The notes: generated by a model not told the origin, from the letters alone. A stretch of DNA of 19,515 bases from G963677915 sp963677915 (GCA_963677915.2 CAXXGE010000024.1:1-19515); one strand, 5' to 3'; counted from the first letter of the stretch, positions 1-6,989 are shown. Program-made: numbers and translations.

Positions 1-760
1 CCGCTACAGAGATGTCGACGATATGCTGCCAAAGGGCCAGATAGCCGCTGTGGCCGTGCTGAAGCTTGTAGGTCGCCTCTTTGGCCGCTTCATAGACAGC
101 AGGATCTTCCTTGCTTGCCGCGCTGACCCGAGGGTAAATCTCCTCGAGGTCGGCAAGGGAGAAAGGCGGTTCGCCTGGATACTCACCATGGAAATCGGGA
201 TCGAAGTAGGGGAGTTCCGGCTTCGAACGTTCGATGTCGGAAATGATCATACCCATCTGAAGGCCCCAGTCACCCAGATGTACGTCGGCGATGACCTTGT
301 GGCCTAGGAATTTGAAAAGCCTTTTTAGGGATTCGCCGATAATTGCCGTCCTCAAATGTCCTACATGAAGCGGTTTGGCAATGTTGGGTCCGCCATAGTC
401 CATCACCATTGTCTTGGGATCTTCTGTAAGCGCCACACCGATACGGGCATCTCCAAGCAACTCGTTCATGTAGGCTGCCAGGTAGCTGTCCTTCAGTGTG
501 ATATTGATGAAGCCGGGACGAACGGTGATGATCTCCTCGATCATCCCTTCACATTCAGGCAAGGCTTTCACCTGTTCAATCACCTCGTCGCTGATGACAA
601 AAGGCGGTTTCTTATAAGTTTTGGCGGCACTCATGGCACCGTTGCACTGGAACTGGGCCAAATCCGGTCGCTGGGATTTGACTGCCACACCCAATGATCC
701 ATCGTAGCCGGCAGCTTCAAAAGCGCGGCTCAAGAGGGATGTCAATCGATTGTTCAGCAT
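1..760 (-). CDS. argS: Arginyl-tRNA synthetase, N-terminal part (runs off the left edge)
   Basis: Cytoplasmic class I aminoacyl-tRNA synthetase that charges tRNA-Arg with arginine. I translated the minus strand from an ATG at 760-758, which gives 253 codons with no stop before the window edge. The first ~110 residues look like the ArgS-specific N-terminal tRNA-binding domain. The class I signature follows: GPNIAKPLHVGHLRT, with the HIGH-type motif HVGH at residues 132-135, then HLGDWGLQMG at about 161-170, both typical of ArgS. The KMSKS region and anticodon-binding domain lie outside the window. The start is preceded by GGAG about 8 nt upstream, inside the end of the penicillin-binding protein gene. 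The gap between the two genes is 4 bp, so they are very probably co-transcribed. No frame damage is visible in the part present. Confidence 0.95.
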   Translation of the reverse strand, partial: MLNNRLTSLLSRAFEAAGYDGSLGVAVKSQRPDLAQFQCNGAMSAAKTYKKPPFVISDEVIEQVKALPECEGMIEEIITVRPGFINITLKDSYLAAYMNELLGDARIGVALTEDPKTMVMDYGGPNIAKPLHVGHLRTAIIGESLKRLFKFLGHKVIADVHLGDWGLQMGMIISDIERSKPELPYFDPDFHGEYPGEPPFSLADLEEIYPRVSAASKEDPAVYEAAKEATYKLQHGHSGYLALWQHIVDISVA

Positions 761-764
761 ATTC

Positions 765-3401
765 TCACTCCACTGTCGTGTCTGTATTGTCGGTTGCTTT
801 CTTCCTTCCGCCACGGTTGCTGTTGTTGAGCGGTAAGCTGCTCTCATCTGCAGGCGTATCGGTAATGTCGCCCGGACCATGGAGCTCGCAGTATTCCCCA
901 GCCATAGACGCTGGCAGTTCATATGCATGGTCGGCGATCCGCGGCGGATTGGCAGGATCCCACTCCTCGGGTACAAGCGGTTCGGGCCTTACTATAAATA
1001 CCCTCTCTTCCACCACTTCTGGCGGGCAGTAAGGCGTGGCGAACATACCGCTTAATGTATCGATTTCCGCTTTGACATGGACATCGCAATATTCGGTAGG
1101 TGCAGTGCCTTTTGCGTAATATTCGGTAATGATCTGGCTTCCTCTTGGATCCATATCGCAGAGGCCTTCGACAGCCAGCTTGCCGGATTCCTTGCAGATG
1201 ACGGCTGTTACAATATCATCCGGAACGGAGAAGCGTTTGGCCGGCAGATCTTTATGCACGGCGTTCATGACATCGCGCCAGATGTACTTGTGGTACGATT
1301 TGGACGTGTTGATTTCATACGGCATATCGTAACCCATCCAGACTGTCGCTACATAGTAGGGTGTATAGCCGACAAAAAGCAGGTCCTTTACATCTGAAGT
1401 TGTACCCGTCTTACCAGCATAGGAGATGCCCATTGTCGGATCCAGCTTGGCCACATAGCCTGTACCGGTATTCATAACCGACTCCATAGCGCTTGTCAGC
1501 AGGTATGCCGTGGATTCCTTCATTACTATATGTGACGATGGCTGGTTGTCCAGAAGGATGGAGCCGTCGTGGTCCAGTACACGTGTATAGAAAACCGGCT
1601 CCGTGTAGATGCCGCCGTTGGCTATGGCGCCGTAGGCCGCGGTCAGCTCAAGTGGTGTGACACCCTTCGTCAGGCCGCCAAGGGCCAGAACAACATTCTT
1701 GTCCGTATAGACTCTTCCGTTCTTTTCTTCGCGGTCCACCAGGTTCTCAAAGCCCAAGTTGAGCAGATAGTCGAAGCTTGTCTGAACACCGACATCGAAA
1801 ATCGTCCTGATAGCCAGTATGTTGATGGACTGTTCGATACCTTCCCGGACAGTGTTGAGGCCGCGGAAGTTGTACTCGCTATTGGAATACCAGTTTTTTG
1901 GTGAGTACTCTTCACCGTTGATGTTGAAGGTGACAGGCACGTCGTCGAGGACCGTACCAAGCGTATAACCGGCTGTGTCAATTGCAGGCAGGTATGCCGC
2001 AAGAATCTTGAAAGTCGAACCCGGCTGTCTGTAAGCCTGGGTGGCGCGGTTGAACGTCTGGTTGCCTATCTTCTCGCCGCGGCCGCCGCAGATGGCTTTG
2101 ATATGGCCGGTATAATAATCCATGATCACCATGGCTGCCTGCGGCTGTGGAATATAAAGCGCGTTCTCTGCAATAAAAGTATTGTTCTCGCCCAGCCACT
2201 CCGCCTTCTGAGTTTCGATAAACGCGTCTGCAGCTTCCTTGTCATCCAGCACCTTGTCGGCATACTTATGGACAACACCCGATTCCGTCTGCATGGAAAG
2301 GCTGTATTTCAAGTTGATGGCATAGTCCTCATTCTGGGATGGGAAACTTTCCTCGTTCATAAAGGTGGCGTCAACGATTTTCTGCATATCCAGGTCCTGG
2401 GTTGAAAAAATACTGAGTCCGCCTCGATAAATCAGGTTGTAGGCCTGGTTCTCCGAATAGCCTTTTTGGACCCTGAGGTCTTCGGCAACGCGGCGGATGA
2501 CCTCGTCTACAAAATAGGAGTAGTCGGATTGTGATTCGAAGGCATCGTTGGTGATCTGGATTTTTGAATAGACATCTTCTTCGAGGGCTTCTTCATATTC
2601 AGCCTGCGTAATGTGTTCGTTAGCAAGCATGTAGCTCAGAATCAAACGTCTTTTGGTATCATTGTTTTCCGGATTTGTAACGGGATCATAGTAAGACGGC
2701 AGCTGTGTGATACCGGCGATACAGGCTGATTCCGCCAGTGTCAATTCAGAGACATCCTTATTGAAGTAGCGCTTGGCCGCAGCCTGGACACCGTTGGTAC
2801 CTCTTCCGAAAGGTGATGTGTTCAGATACAGTTCGAGAATCTTGTCCTTGTCCAATTCCTTTTCAAGCTGGACAGCCAGATACTGTTCCTGAATCTTCCT
2901 TGTAAATGTCTGCTCGGTCGTTAAAAGGGTATTCTTGATAACCTGCTGGGTGATTGTGCTTGCGCCTTCGCTGATGTCGCCTTCCTTCAGATTGACGAAA
3001 ACGGCGCGGAGCATACCACGCAAATCGATGCCGTTATGGGAGTAGAAACGTTCGTCCTCGATGTCAACAACCGCATCCTTCAGATATTGGGGGATCTGGT
3101 CGATTTCAACATAGATTCTGTTGGCATTGGCTGTATGCAGCTCCTGGATTTCGACGCCGTGGGGATCGTATATAAAGGAAGTGTATCCTTCGGGAACGAC
3201 CTTGGCCACATCCAATTCAGGTGCGCTGTCTATGATTGCCTTGACGACACCGTAGCCGGCAGCAGCGCCGGCTACCAGCAGTATGACAATGCCGAGAACC
3301 AGAACGCGTACGAAAGATGTGCTGATAAGACGCTTCGTTTTCGTAGCAGTCGAGTTCACAGCTTCAATTTTTCTTTTACTGGAATGCTTTCCATAATTCA
3401 T
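765..3401 (-). CDS. ponA: Class A penicillin-binding protein (PBP1A type), bifunctional peptidoglycan glycosyltransferase/transpeptidase
   Basis: An 878-residue membrane-anchored enzyme that polymerises lipid II into glycan strands and cross-links the stem peptides outside the membrane. A basic cytoplasmic tail (1-31) leads into one transmembrane helix (about 32-53). The glycosyltransferase family 51 domain follows, with EDERFYSHNG at 115-124 (catalytic Glu115) and the GASTITQQ motif at about 146-153. The transpeptidase domain has all three active-site motifs: STFK (Ser462-Lys465), SIN (525-527) and KTGT (664-667). The C-terminal ~150 residues are an extracellular proline- and acid-rich tail without PASTA repeats that I can see. 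AAGGAGG sits 9 nt before the start. It diverges from dapL, whose product makes the diaminopimelate of the cross-linked peptide, and argS follows 4 bp downstream. The family assignment is certain; the symbol is by analogy with other Firmicutes. Confidence 0.95.
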   Translation of the reverse strand: MNYGKHSSKRKIEAVNSTATKTKRLISTSFVRVLVLGIVILLVAGAAAGYGVVKAIIDSAPELDVAKVVPEGYTSFIYDPHGVEIQELHTANANRIYVEIDQIPQYLKDAVVDIEDERFYSHNGIDLRGMLRAVFVNLKEGDISEGASTITQQVIKNTLLTTEQTFTRKIQEQYLAVQLEKELDKDKILELYLNTSPFGRGTNGVQAAAKRYFNKDVSELTLAESACIAGITQLPSYYDPVTNPENNDTKRRLILSYMLANEHITQAEYEEALEEDVYSKIQITNDAFESQSDYSYFVDEVIRRVAEDLRVQKGYSENQAYNLIYRGGLSIFSTQDLDMQKIVDATFMNEESFPSQNEDYAINLKYSLSMQTESGVVHKYADKVLDDKEAADAFIETQKAEWLGENNTFIAENALYIPQPQAAMVIMDYYTGHIKAICGGRGEKIGNQTFNRATQAYRQPGSTFKILAAYLPAIDTAGYTLGTVLDDVPVTFNINGEEYSPKNWYSNSEYNFRGLNTVREGIEQSINILAIRTIFDVGVQTSFDYLLNLGFENLVDREEKNGRVYTDKNVVLALGGLTKGVTPLELTAAYGAIANGGIYTEPVFYTRVLDHDGSILLDNQPSSHIVMKESTAYLLTSAMESVMNTGTGYVAKLDPTMGISYAGKTGTTSDVKDLLFVGYTPYYVATVWMGYDMPYEINTSKSYHKYIWRDVMNAVHKDLPAKRFSVPDDIVTAVICKESGKLAVEGLCDMDPRGSQIITEYYAKGTAPTEYCDVHVKAEIDTLSGMFATPYCPPEVVEERVFIVRPEPLVPEEWDPANPPRIADHAYELPASMAGEYCELHGPGDITDTPADESSLPLNNSNRGGRKKATDNTDTTVE

Positions 3402-3428
3402 GTGTGCAAACCTCCTTATACTCGGACT

Positions 3429-3457
3429 ATTATATCAAATAGATGTTGGATAAGGAA
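3429..3457 (-). promoter_or_regulatory. Promoter of the penicillin-binding protein gene
   Basis: Read on the minus strand, TGATATAAT gives a perfect -10 hexamer (3434-3429) with an extended -10 TGn. A weak -35 (TTCCTT at 3457-3452) lies 17 bp upstream. The start codon is about 27 nt downstream of the -10, leaving a short leader that carries the ribosome binding site. Predicted by motif only. Confidence 0.55.
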
Positions 3458-3464
3458 GTAGAAC

Positions 3465-3493
3465 TTGCCATATTCTGACTTATCATGTATAAT
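3465..3493 (+). promoter_or_regulatory. Sigma-A type promoter of dapL
   Basis: TTGCCA (3465-3470) and TATAAT (3488-3493) are separated by 17 bp, a near-consensus vegetative promoter. Transcription should start near 3500 and give a leader of about 44 nt. It is divergent from, and does not overlap, the promoter of the penicillin-binding protein gene. Confidence 0.75.
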
Positions 3494-3543
3494 CTTGCGT
3501 GATAGTGTTATTAAAAAGTACTACTATGTAGGGAGGCAATATA

Positions 3544-4779
3544 ATGGCAGAAAGTTATATCCAACAGTTAATCGCAGAGCGTATGGGCGGCGATCAATTC
3601 GGAAAGAGCACAGTCATCTATAAATTCGAGAAGATCAAAAGAGCGAAAAGAGCGGCAATGGAAGCACGTCCGGATGTGGCTATCATCGACATGGGTGTCG
3701 GAGAACCTGATGCCATGGCAGATAAAGTAGTTGTAGACAGACTGATCTATGAAGCTCAGCAATGGGAAAACAGAGACTACGCAGACAACGGCATTGAGGA
3801 ATTCAAAGTTGCTGCTGCTAACTATATGAATGAAGTGTATGGCGTCAAAATCGATGCCGCTGTTGAGGTGAACCATGCCATCGGTTCCAAGCCGGCACTG
3901 GCAATGATGGCTCAGGCGTTCATAAACCCAGGCGATGTCACGCTGATGACAGTGCCCGGCTACCCGGTTATGGGTACAATGACAAAATGGCTTGGCGGCG
4001 AAGTGTACAACATGCCACTTCTTGAGGAAAACAAGTTCCTTCCGGATCTTGATGCGATTCCGGCCAAAGTAGTCAAGAAAGCAAAACTGCTTTACCTGAA
4101 CTATCCAAACAACCCAACAGGTGCTTCGGCGACGAAAGCCTTCTTTAAAAAGGCAATCAAATTCGCCAAAGACAACGACCTGATTATTGTCCATGATGCA
4201 GCCTATGCGGCTCTGACATTCGACGGCAACAAGCCGCTCAGTTTCCTCAGCGTTCCTGGTGCGAAACAAGTCGGTATCGAGATCCACTCCCTGTCCAAAG
4301 CTTTCAACATGACTGGATGGAGAATGGCTTTCGTTTGCGGTAATCCAAAAGTTGTTTCCGTATTTGCGGCTGTCAAGGACAACAACGATTCAGGCCAGTT
4401 CAAGGCGATTCAGAAAGCGGGCATTACAGCGCTTGAGAATACAAGAATCACGGATGAGACTGCTGCGAAATATTCCAGAAGACATGACATGCTTGTGGAA
4501 ACGCTTCATAAAGTCGGTCTCCATGCGAAAAAGCCAAAAGGTTCCTTCTATCTTTACGTGGAAGTGCCTAAAGGCATCGTGGACGGACCAAGTTTTGAAA
4601 CAGCAGAAGATTTCTCCCAGTTCATGCTGAAAGAGAAATCCATCTCCACAGTACCTTGGGATGACGCCGGCAAATTCGTGCGTTTTTCCGTGACATTCCT
4701 GGCTGCCAATGAAAACGAGGAGCTGGAAGTCATGAAGGAGATCGAAGAAAGACTGAGCGATCTGGAATTCATTTTCTAG
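3544..4779 (+). CDS. dapL: LL-diaminopimelate aminotransferase (PLP-dependent, class I/II fold)
   Basis: A 411-residue cytoplasmic enzyme. In its family it converts tetrahydrodipicolinate to LL-diaminopimelate in one step with glutamate as amino donor, feeding lysine and peptidoglycan synthesis. Visible fold type I features are DMGVGEP near residue 49, the aromatic/NPTG region YLNYPNNPTG (184-193), HDAAY (217-221), and the PLP Schiff-base lysine in SLSK (Lys252) followed by NMTGWR with phosphate-binding Arg260. The N terminus and the stretches IGSKPALAMM and VPGYPVMGT match my memory of clostridial proteins annotated DapL. Plain aspartate aminotransferase activity cannot be excluded from sequence alone. 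GGGAGG lies 7 nt before the ATG. No terminator separates it from glnA, so readthrough into the glnA leader is possible. It is divergent from a peptidoglycan polymerase, which fits a role in wall precursor supply. Confidence 0.85.
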   Translation: MAESYIQQLIAERMGGDQFGKSTVIYKFEKIKRAKRAAMEARPDVAIIDMGVGEPDAMADKVVVDRLIYEAQQWENRDYADNGIEEFKVAAANYMNEVYGVKIDAAVEVNHAIGSKPALAMMAQAFINPGDVTLMTVPGYPVMGTMTKWLGGEVYNMPLLEENKFLPDLDAIPAKVVKKAKLLYLNYPNNPTGASATKAFFKKAIKFAKDNDLIIVHDAAYAALTFDGNKPLSFLSVPGAKQVGIEIHSLSKAFNMTGWRMAFVCGNPKVVSVFAAVKDNNDSGQFKAIQKAGITALENTRITDETAAKYSRRHDMLVETLHKVGLHAKKPKGSFYLYVEVPKGIVDGPSFETAEDFSQFMLKEKSISTVPWDDAGKFVRFSVTFLAANENEELEVMKEIEERLSDLEFIF

Positions 4780-4789
4780 AGTTGAGAAG

Positions 4790-4818
4790 TTGAATAGAAT
4801 ATTGCAATCGGTTATAAT
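4790..4818 (+). promoter_or_regulatory. Sigma-A type promoter of glnA with overlapping direct repeat
   Basis: TTGAAT (4790-4795), a 17-bp spacer and TATAAT (4813-4818) form a near-consensus promoter starting 11 bp after the dapL stop. Transcription should start near 4825. The 9-mer AATCGGTTA occurs at 4806-4814, overlapping the -10, and again at 4825-4833 at the predicted start. Their 19-bp spacing is close to two helical turns and would suit a protein operator. I saw no GlnR-type TGTNAN7TNACA site. Confidence 0.75.
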
Positions 4819-4833
4819 TTAAGTAATCGGTTA

Positions 4834-4853
4834 AAGAGACAAAGGCGTTTCTT
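4834..4853 (+). promoter_or_regulatory. ANTAR-type hexaloop hairpin in the glnA leader
   Basis: Seven base pairs (4834-4840 with 4847-4853, one G-U) close the hexaloop AAAGGC (4841-4846). The loop has A at position 1 and G at position 4, the pattern I recall as required for binding by ANTAR antiterminators. The core GACAAAGGCGTT (4838-4849) is identical to 7066-7077 in the glnN leader. Here only one such hairpin fits after the predicted start, whereas known targets usually have two in tandem. It competes with the base of the long rod that begins at 4840. Confidence 0.6.
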
Positions 4854-5051
4854 GTGCTAGTATGTCTCAATATAAATACCTTGTTGTTTCCGGGAGACTA
4901 TTTCGCCGATATTCAAGGAAGGCAATCGCAGGCATAGCCATAGCTCTGTCAAGATTGGCAGACGCAGAAGGTCGGTGAAATAGGCCGCGGAAGCTGTAAG
5001 ATATTTATATTGAGCCATACTAAGGTGCAATGGGCGTCTTTGCGTATTTTT
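4840..5051 (+). ncRNA. Long rod-shaped structured leader of glnA, possibly a terminator carrying a palindromic insertion
   Basis: Nearly the whole 5' leader folds back on itself. Helices I paired by eye are: 4840-4847 with 5035-5042 (one G-U); 4858-4864 with 5016-5022 (7 bp perfect); 4866-4878 with 5002-5014 (13 bp perfect, CTCAATATAAATA); 4880-4892 with 4988-5000 (one mismatch and several G-U); and 4898-4909 with 4972-4983 (12 bp, one G-U). Only single mismatches or small internal loops separate most of these. The apex (4910-4971) may hold small hairpins such as CTGTC-AAGATT-GGCAG at 4946-4961. A T5 run (5047-5051) follows just before the glnA ribosome binding site. The region contains no convincing gene. 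Its role as terminator, processed leader or mobile element is open. Confidence 0.65.
4858..5022. mobile_element. Putative 165-bp palindromic MITE-like element, TA-flanked
   Basis: The two ends are inverted copies: TAGTATG at 4858-4864 against CATACTA at 5016-5022. After one mismatch comes the perfect 13-bp repeat CTCAATATAAATA / TATTTATATTGAG. The outermost bases on both sides are TA, as for a TA target duplication of the IS630/Tc1-mariner type. Removing the interior while leaving one TA would join the arms of a compact terminator hairpin (roughly 4840-4857 with 5025-5042) like the one before glnN. There is no transposase inside. This is an inference from structure only, with no second copy in the window. 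Confidence 0.4.
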
Positions 5052-5066
5052 AAGGAGGAATAATAT

Positions 5067-6383
5067 ATGGGACAATACACGGCTGACGATATACGCCGCA
5101 TTGTAGAAGAAGAAGATATCAAATTCATTAGACTGCAATTTGTCGACATCGTCGGAACCCTGAAAAACGTGGCTGTGACTGTTGAGCAACTGGACAGGGC
5201 ACTGGAAGGAGCTATCCCTTTTGACGGCTCATCCATTCTTGGGTTTGTGCGAAGCGAAGAGTCGGACATGTTCCTTGAGCCTGACCTGGATACATTCGAT
5301 ATATTCCCGTGGCGGCCCCACCAAGGCAAGGTCGCAAGACTGATCTGCAACATCAAGAACGCAGACGGTACGGAATTTGGAGGAGATCCGAGAAATATTC
5401 TCAAGAGTGTTGTTGAAGAAGCGAAGGATATGGGCTATGAACTGGATCTTGGCCCCGAATTCGAATTCTTCCTGTTCCATACAGACGAGAACGGTGATCC
5501 GACAACGGTCACCCATGACAAAGCAGGCTATTTTGATCTGGGACCAATGGACCTGGGGGAAAACGTGCGCCGGGATATGGTGCTCAACCTTGAAGCGATG
5601 GGATTCGACATCAAAGCAACCCATCATGAGGTGGCTCCGGGACAGCACGAGATAGACTTTGAATCTTCTGACGCGCTTAAGGCAGCGGACAACATCGTCA
5701 CCTTCAAGCTGGTTGTCAAAGTGATTGCACAAAAACACGGACTTCATGCGACTTTCATGCCGAAACCGCTGGTGGACATCAATGGATCGGGTATGCACCT
5801 GAACCTGAAGCTGTTCAACGCTCAGGGTAAGAACGTCTTCTATGACGGCAGCGATCCTTTGAAACTGTCCGATACAGCCCGTCATTTCATGGCCGGACTG
5901 CTTTCGCATGCGAAGGCGATTACTGCACTTACCAATCCGACTGTCAATTCATACAAGCGCCTGGTGCCTGGATTTGAAGCGCCCGTTTTCATTGGGTGGT
6001 CTACCTCCAATGTCAGTCCCCTGATCAGAATCCCATCGACAAGGGGCGAAGATGCACTTATAGAGCTTCGAAGCCCGGATCCTTCGTGCAATCCGTACCT
6101 GGCGATTGCTGCCGTCCTTAAGGCAGGTCTTGAAGGCATCAAGCTGAAGCTGGAAGCGCCTGAGATGATGGAAAAGGAACAGCCCGCAGGCAATATCTTC
6201 TCTGACAACACACTGCCGAGTGACCTTAGGGAGGCGCTGGAGGAACTGTCCAGGGACGATGCTATCAAGGAAGCATTGGGCGAAGGCTACGACAGTTACA
6301 TTAAAGCCAAAACCTTTGAGTGGGATGAATACATCAAACAGGTACACAAGTGGGAAGTCGACACTTACCTGACGCGTTATTAG
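5067..6383 (+). CDS. glnA: Glutamine synthetase type I (alpha subtype)
   Basis: A 438-residue cytoplasmic enzyme that makes glutamine from glutamate, ammonia and ATP, normally as a dodecamer. The N-terminal beta-grasp domain holds DGSSILGFVRSEESDM (53-68). Catalytic-domain landmarks are GPEFEFF (Glu131, Glu133), HHEVAPGQHEIDF (Glu188, Glu195), NGSGMH (240-244), NPTVNSYKRLVPGFEAP (290-306) and IELRSPDPSCNPYLA (332-346). The length and the lack of the adenylylation-loop tyrosine motif place it in the alpha subtype of Gram-positive bacteria. Arg62 and Glu304, which in the Bacillus enzyme mediate glutamine feedback inhibition, are at the same positions, so feedback control is expected. AAGGAGG lies about 8 nt before the ATG, directly after the T run that ends the structured leader. 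The ANTAR regulator gene starts 24 bp downstream, probably in the same transcript. Confidence 0.97.
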   Translation: MGQYTADDIRRIVEEEDIKFIRLQFVDIVGTLKNVAVTVEQLDRALEGAIPFDGSSILGFVRSEESDMFLEPDLDTFDIFPWRPHQGKVARLICNIKNADGTEFGGDPRNILKSVVEEAKDMGYELDLGPEFEFFLFHTDENGDPTTVTHDKAGYFDLGPMDLGENVRRDMVLNLEAMGFDIKATHHEVAPGQHEIDFESSDALKAADNIVTFKLVVKVIAQKHGLHATFMPKPLVDINGSGMHLNLKLFNAQGKNVFYDGSDPLKLSDTARHFMAGLLSHAKAITALTNPTVNSYKRLVPGFEAPVFIGWSTSNVSPLIRIPSTRGEDALIELRSPDPSCNPYLAIAAVLKAGLEGIKLKLEAPEMMEKEQPAGNIFSDNTLPSDLREALEELSRDDAIKEALGEGYDSYIKAKTFEWDEYIKQVHKWEVDTYLTRY

Positions 6384-6407
6384 TTTGAAACAAAAAGGAT
6401 GTTGTCT

Positions 6408-6980
6408 ATGGGAGCAAGGGTGATTGTAGGATCAGCAAACAATAAAATATCGTCTCAGCTGGCCCAGTTCCTGAATGACAACGGCTACAATGTTGTCGGG
6501 GAGACGGGGGACGGCTATGAATACCTGCGTCGTGTGCATACAGTTTACCCCGATCTGGTCATCATCGATAATAACCTGAAAGGGATTGGTGGACAGGAGC
6601 TTGCGGAAGTGCTGCTGGCTGAAAGCATATGTCCTGTCATCGTGATGGTGAGGGAATGCGACAGACAGTTTTTCGTCAACCTCGAACAGGACCCCATGCT
6701 GGCGCTGCTTGTCAAACCTTTAAACAGAATGATCATGCTCAACACCATCGACCTTCTGGTCAAGATGTCAAAGAGCATCAACAAGCTGGAGAAGGAAGTC
6801 AAGCAGCTGAAGACGAAACAGGATGTCAAACAGCTGACCGACAAGGCCAAGAAACTTTTGATGGCCAATGAGCGGTTGACTGAAGAAGAGGCGCACAGAA
6901 AAATCCAAAAGGAAAGTATGAACCGGGGAATGAGCAAAGCCAAAGTGGCGGAAGCCATTATCCTGACATATGAAAAATGA
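6408..6980 (+). CDS. ANTAR-domain RNA-binding response regulator (antiterminator) with a degenerate receiver domain
   Basis: A 190-residue two-domain protein. Residues 4-118 resemble a CheY-like receiver. The phospho-acceptor Asp54 (VIID) and the conserved Lys103 (LLVKP) are present, but the acidic metal-binding pair expected near residues 8-10 is replaced by Ser-Ala-Asn. A coiled-coil linker (about 119-145) leads to an ANTAR domain (about 140-187, KAKKLLMANERLTEEEAHRK then MNRGMSKAKVAEAIIL), which binds paired RNA hairpins and prevents termination. Two ATGs are close together. The one at 6399 directly abuts the AAAGG, while the one at 6408 has a proper 8-nt spacing, so I start there. It sits between glnA and glnN, whose leaders carry matching hairpins. 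I recall the same glnA-regulator pairing in clostridia under the name nitR. The target is inferred. Confidence 0.93.
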   Translation: MGARVIVGSANNKISSQLAQFLNDNGYNVVGETGDGYEYLRRVHTVYPDLVIIDNNLKGIGGQELAEVLLAESICPVIVMVRECDRQFFVNLEQDPMLALLVKPLNRMIMLNTIDLLVKMSKSINKLEKEVKQLKTKQDVKQLTDKAKKLLMANERLTEEEAHRKIQKESMNRGMSKAKVAEAIILTYEK

Positions 6981-6989
6981 AACTTTTGC

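Noticed and set aside
3568..4287. 239-codon minus-strand frame opposite dapL
   Set aside because: Antisense to a well-conserved aminotransferase, with no ribosome binding site and a His/Phe-rich composition typical of shadow frames.
4825..5051. 6S RNA as identity of the glnA leader rod
   Set aside because: The length and rod shape fit, but I see no large central bubble that mimics an open promoter, the rod is tightly paired through its middle, and the base contains the glnN-shared regulatory hairpin.
4825..5066. Known glutamine riboswitch (glnA or Downstream-peptide motif) or T-box
   Set aside because: Those glutamine motifs are, as I recall, mainly cyanobacterial, and I found neither their conserved cores nor the T-box GGTGG sequence here.
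5229..5909. 226-codon minus-strand frame opposite glnA
   Set aside because: Antisense to conserved glutamine synthetase motifs; the composition mirrors the sense codons.
6399..6407. Upstream ATG as start of the ANTAR regulator
   Set aside because: The AAAGG ribosome binding site touches this ATG; the ATG at 6408 has a normal spacing. The same reasoning moved the stalk subunit start from 16829 to 16835.
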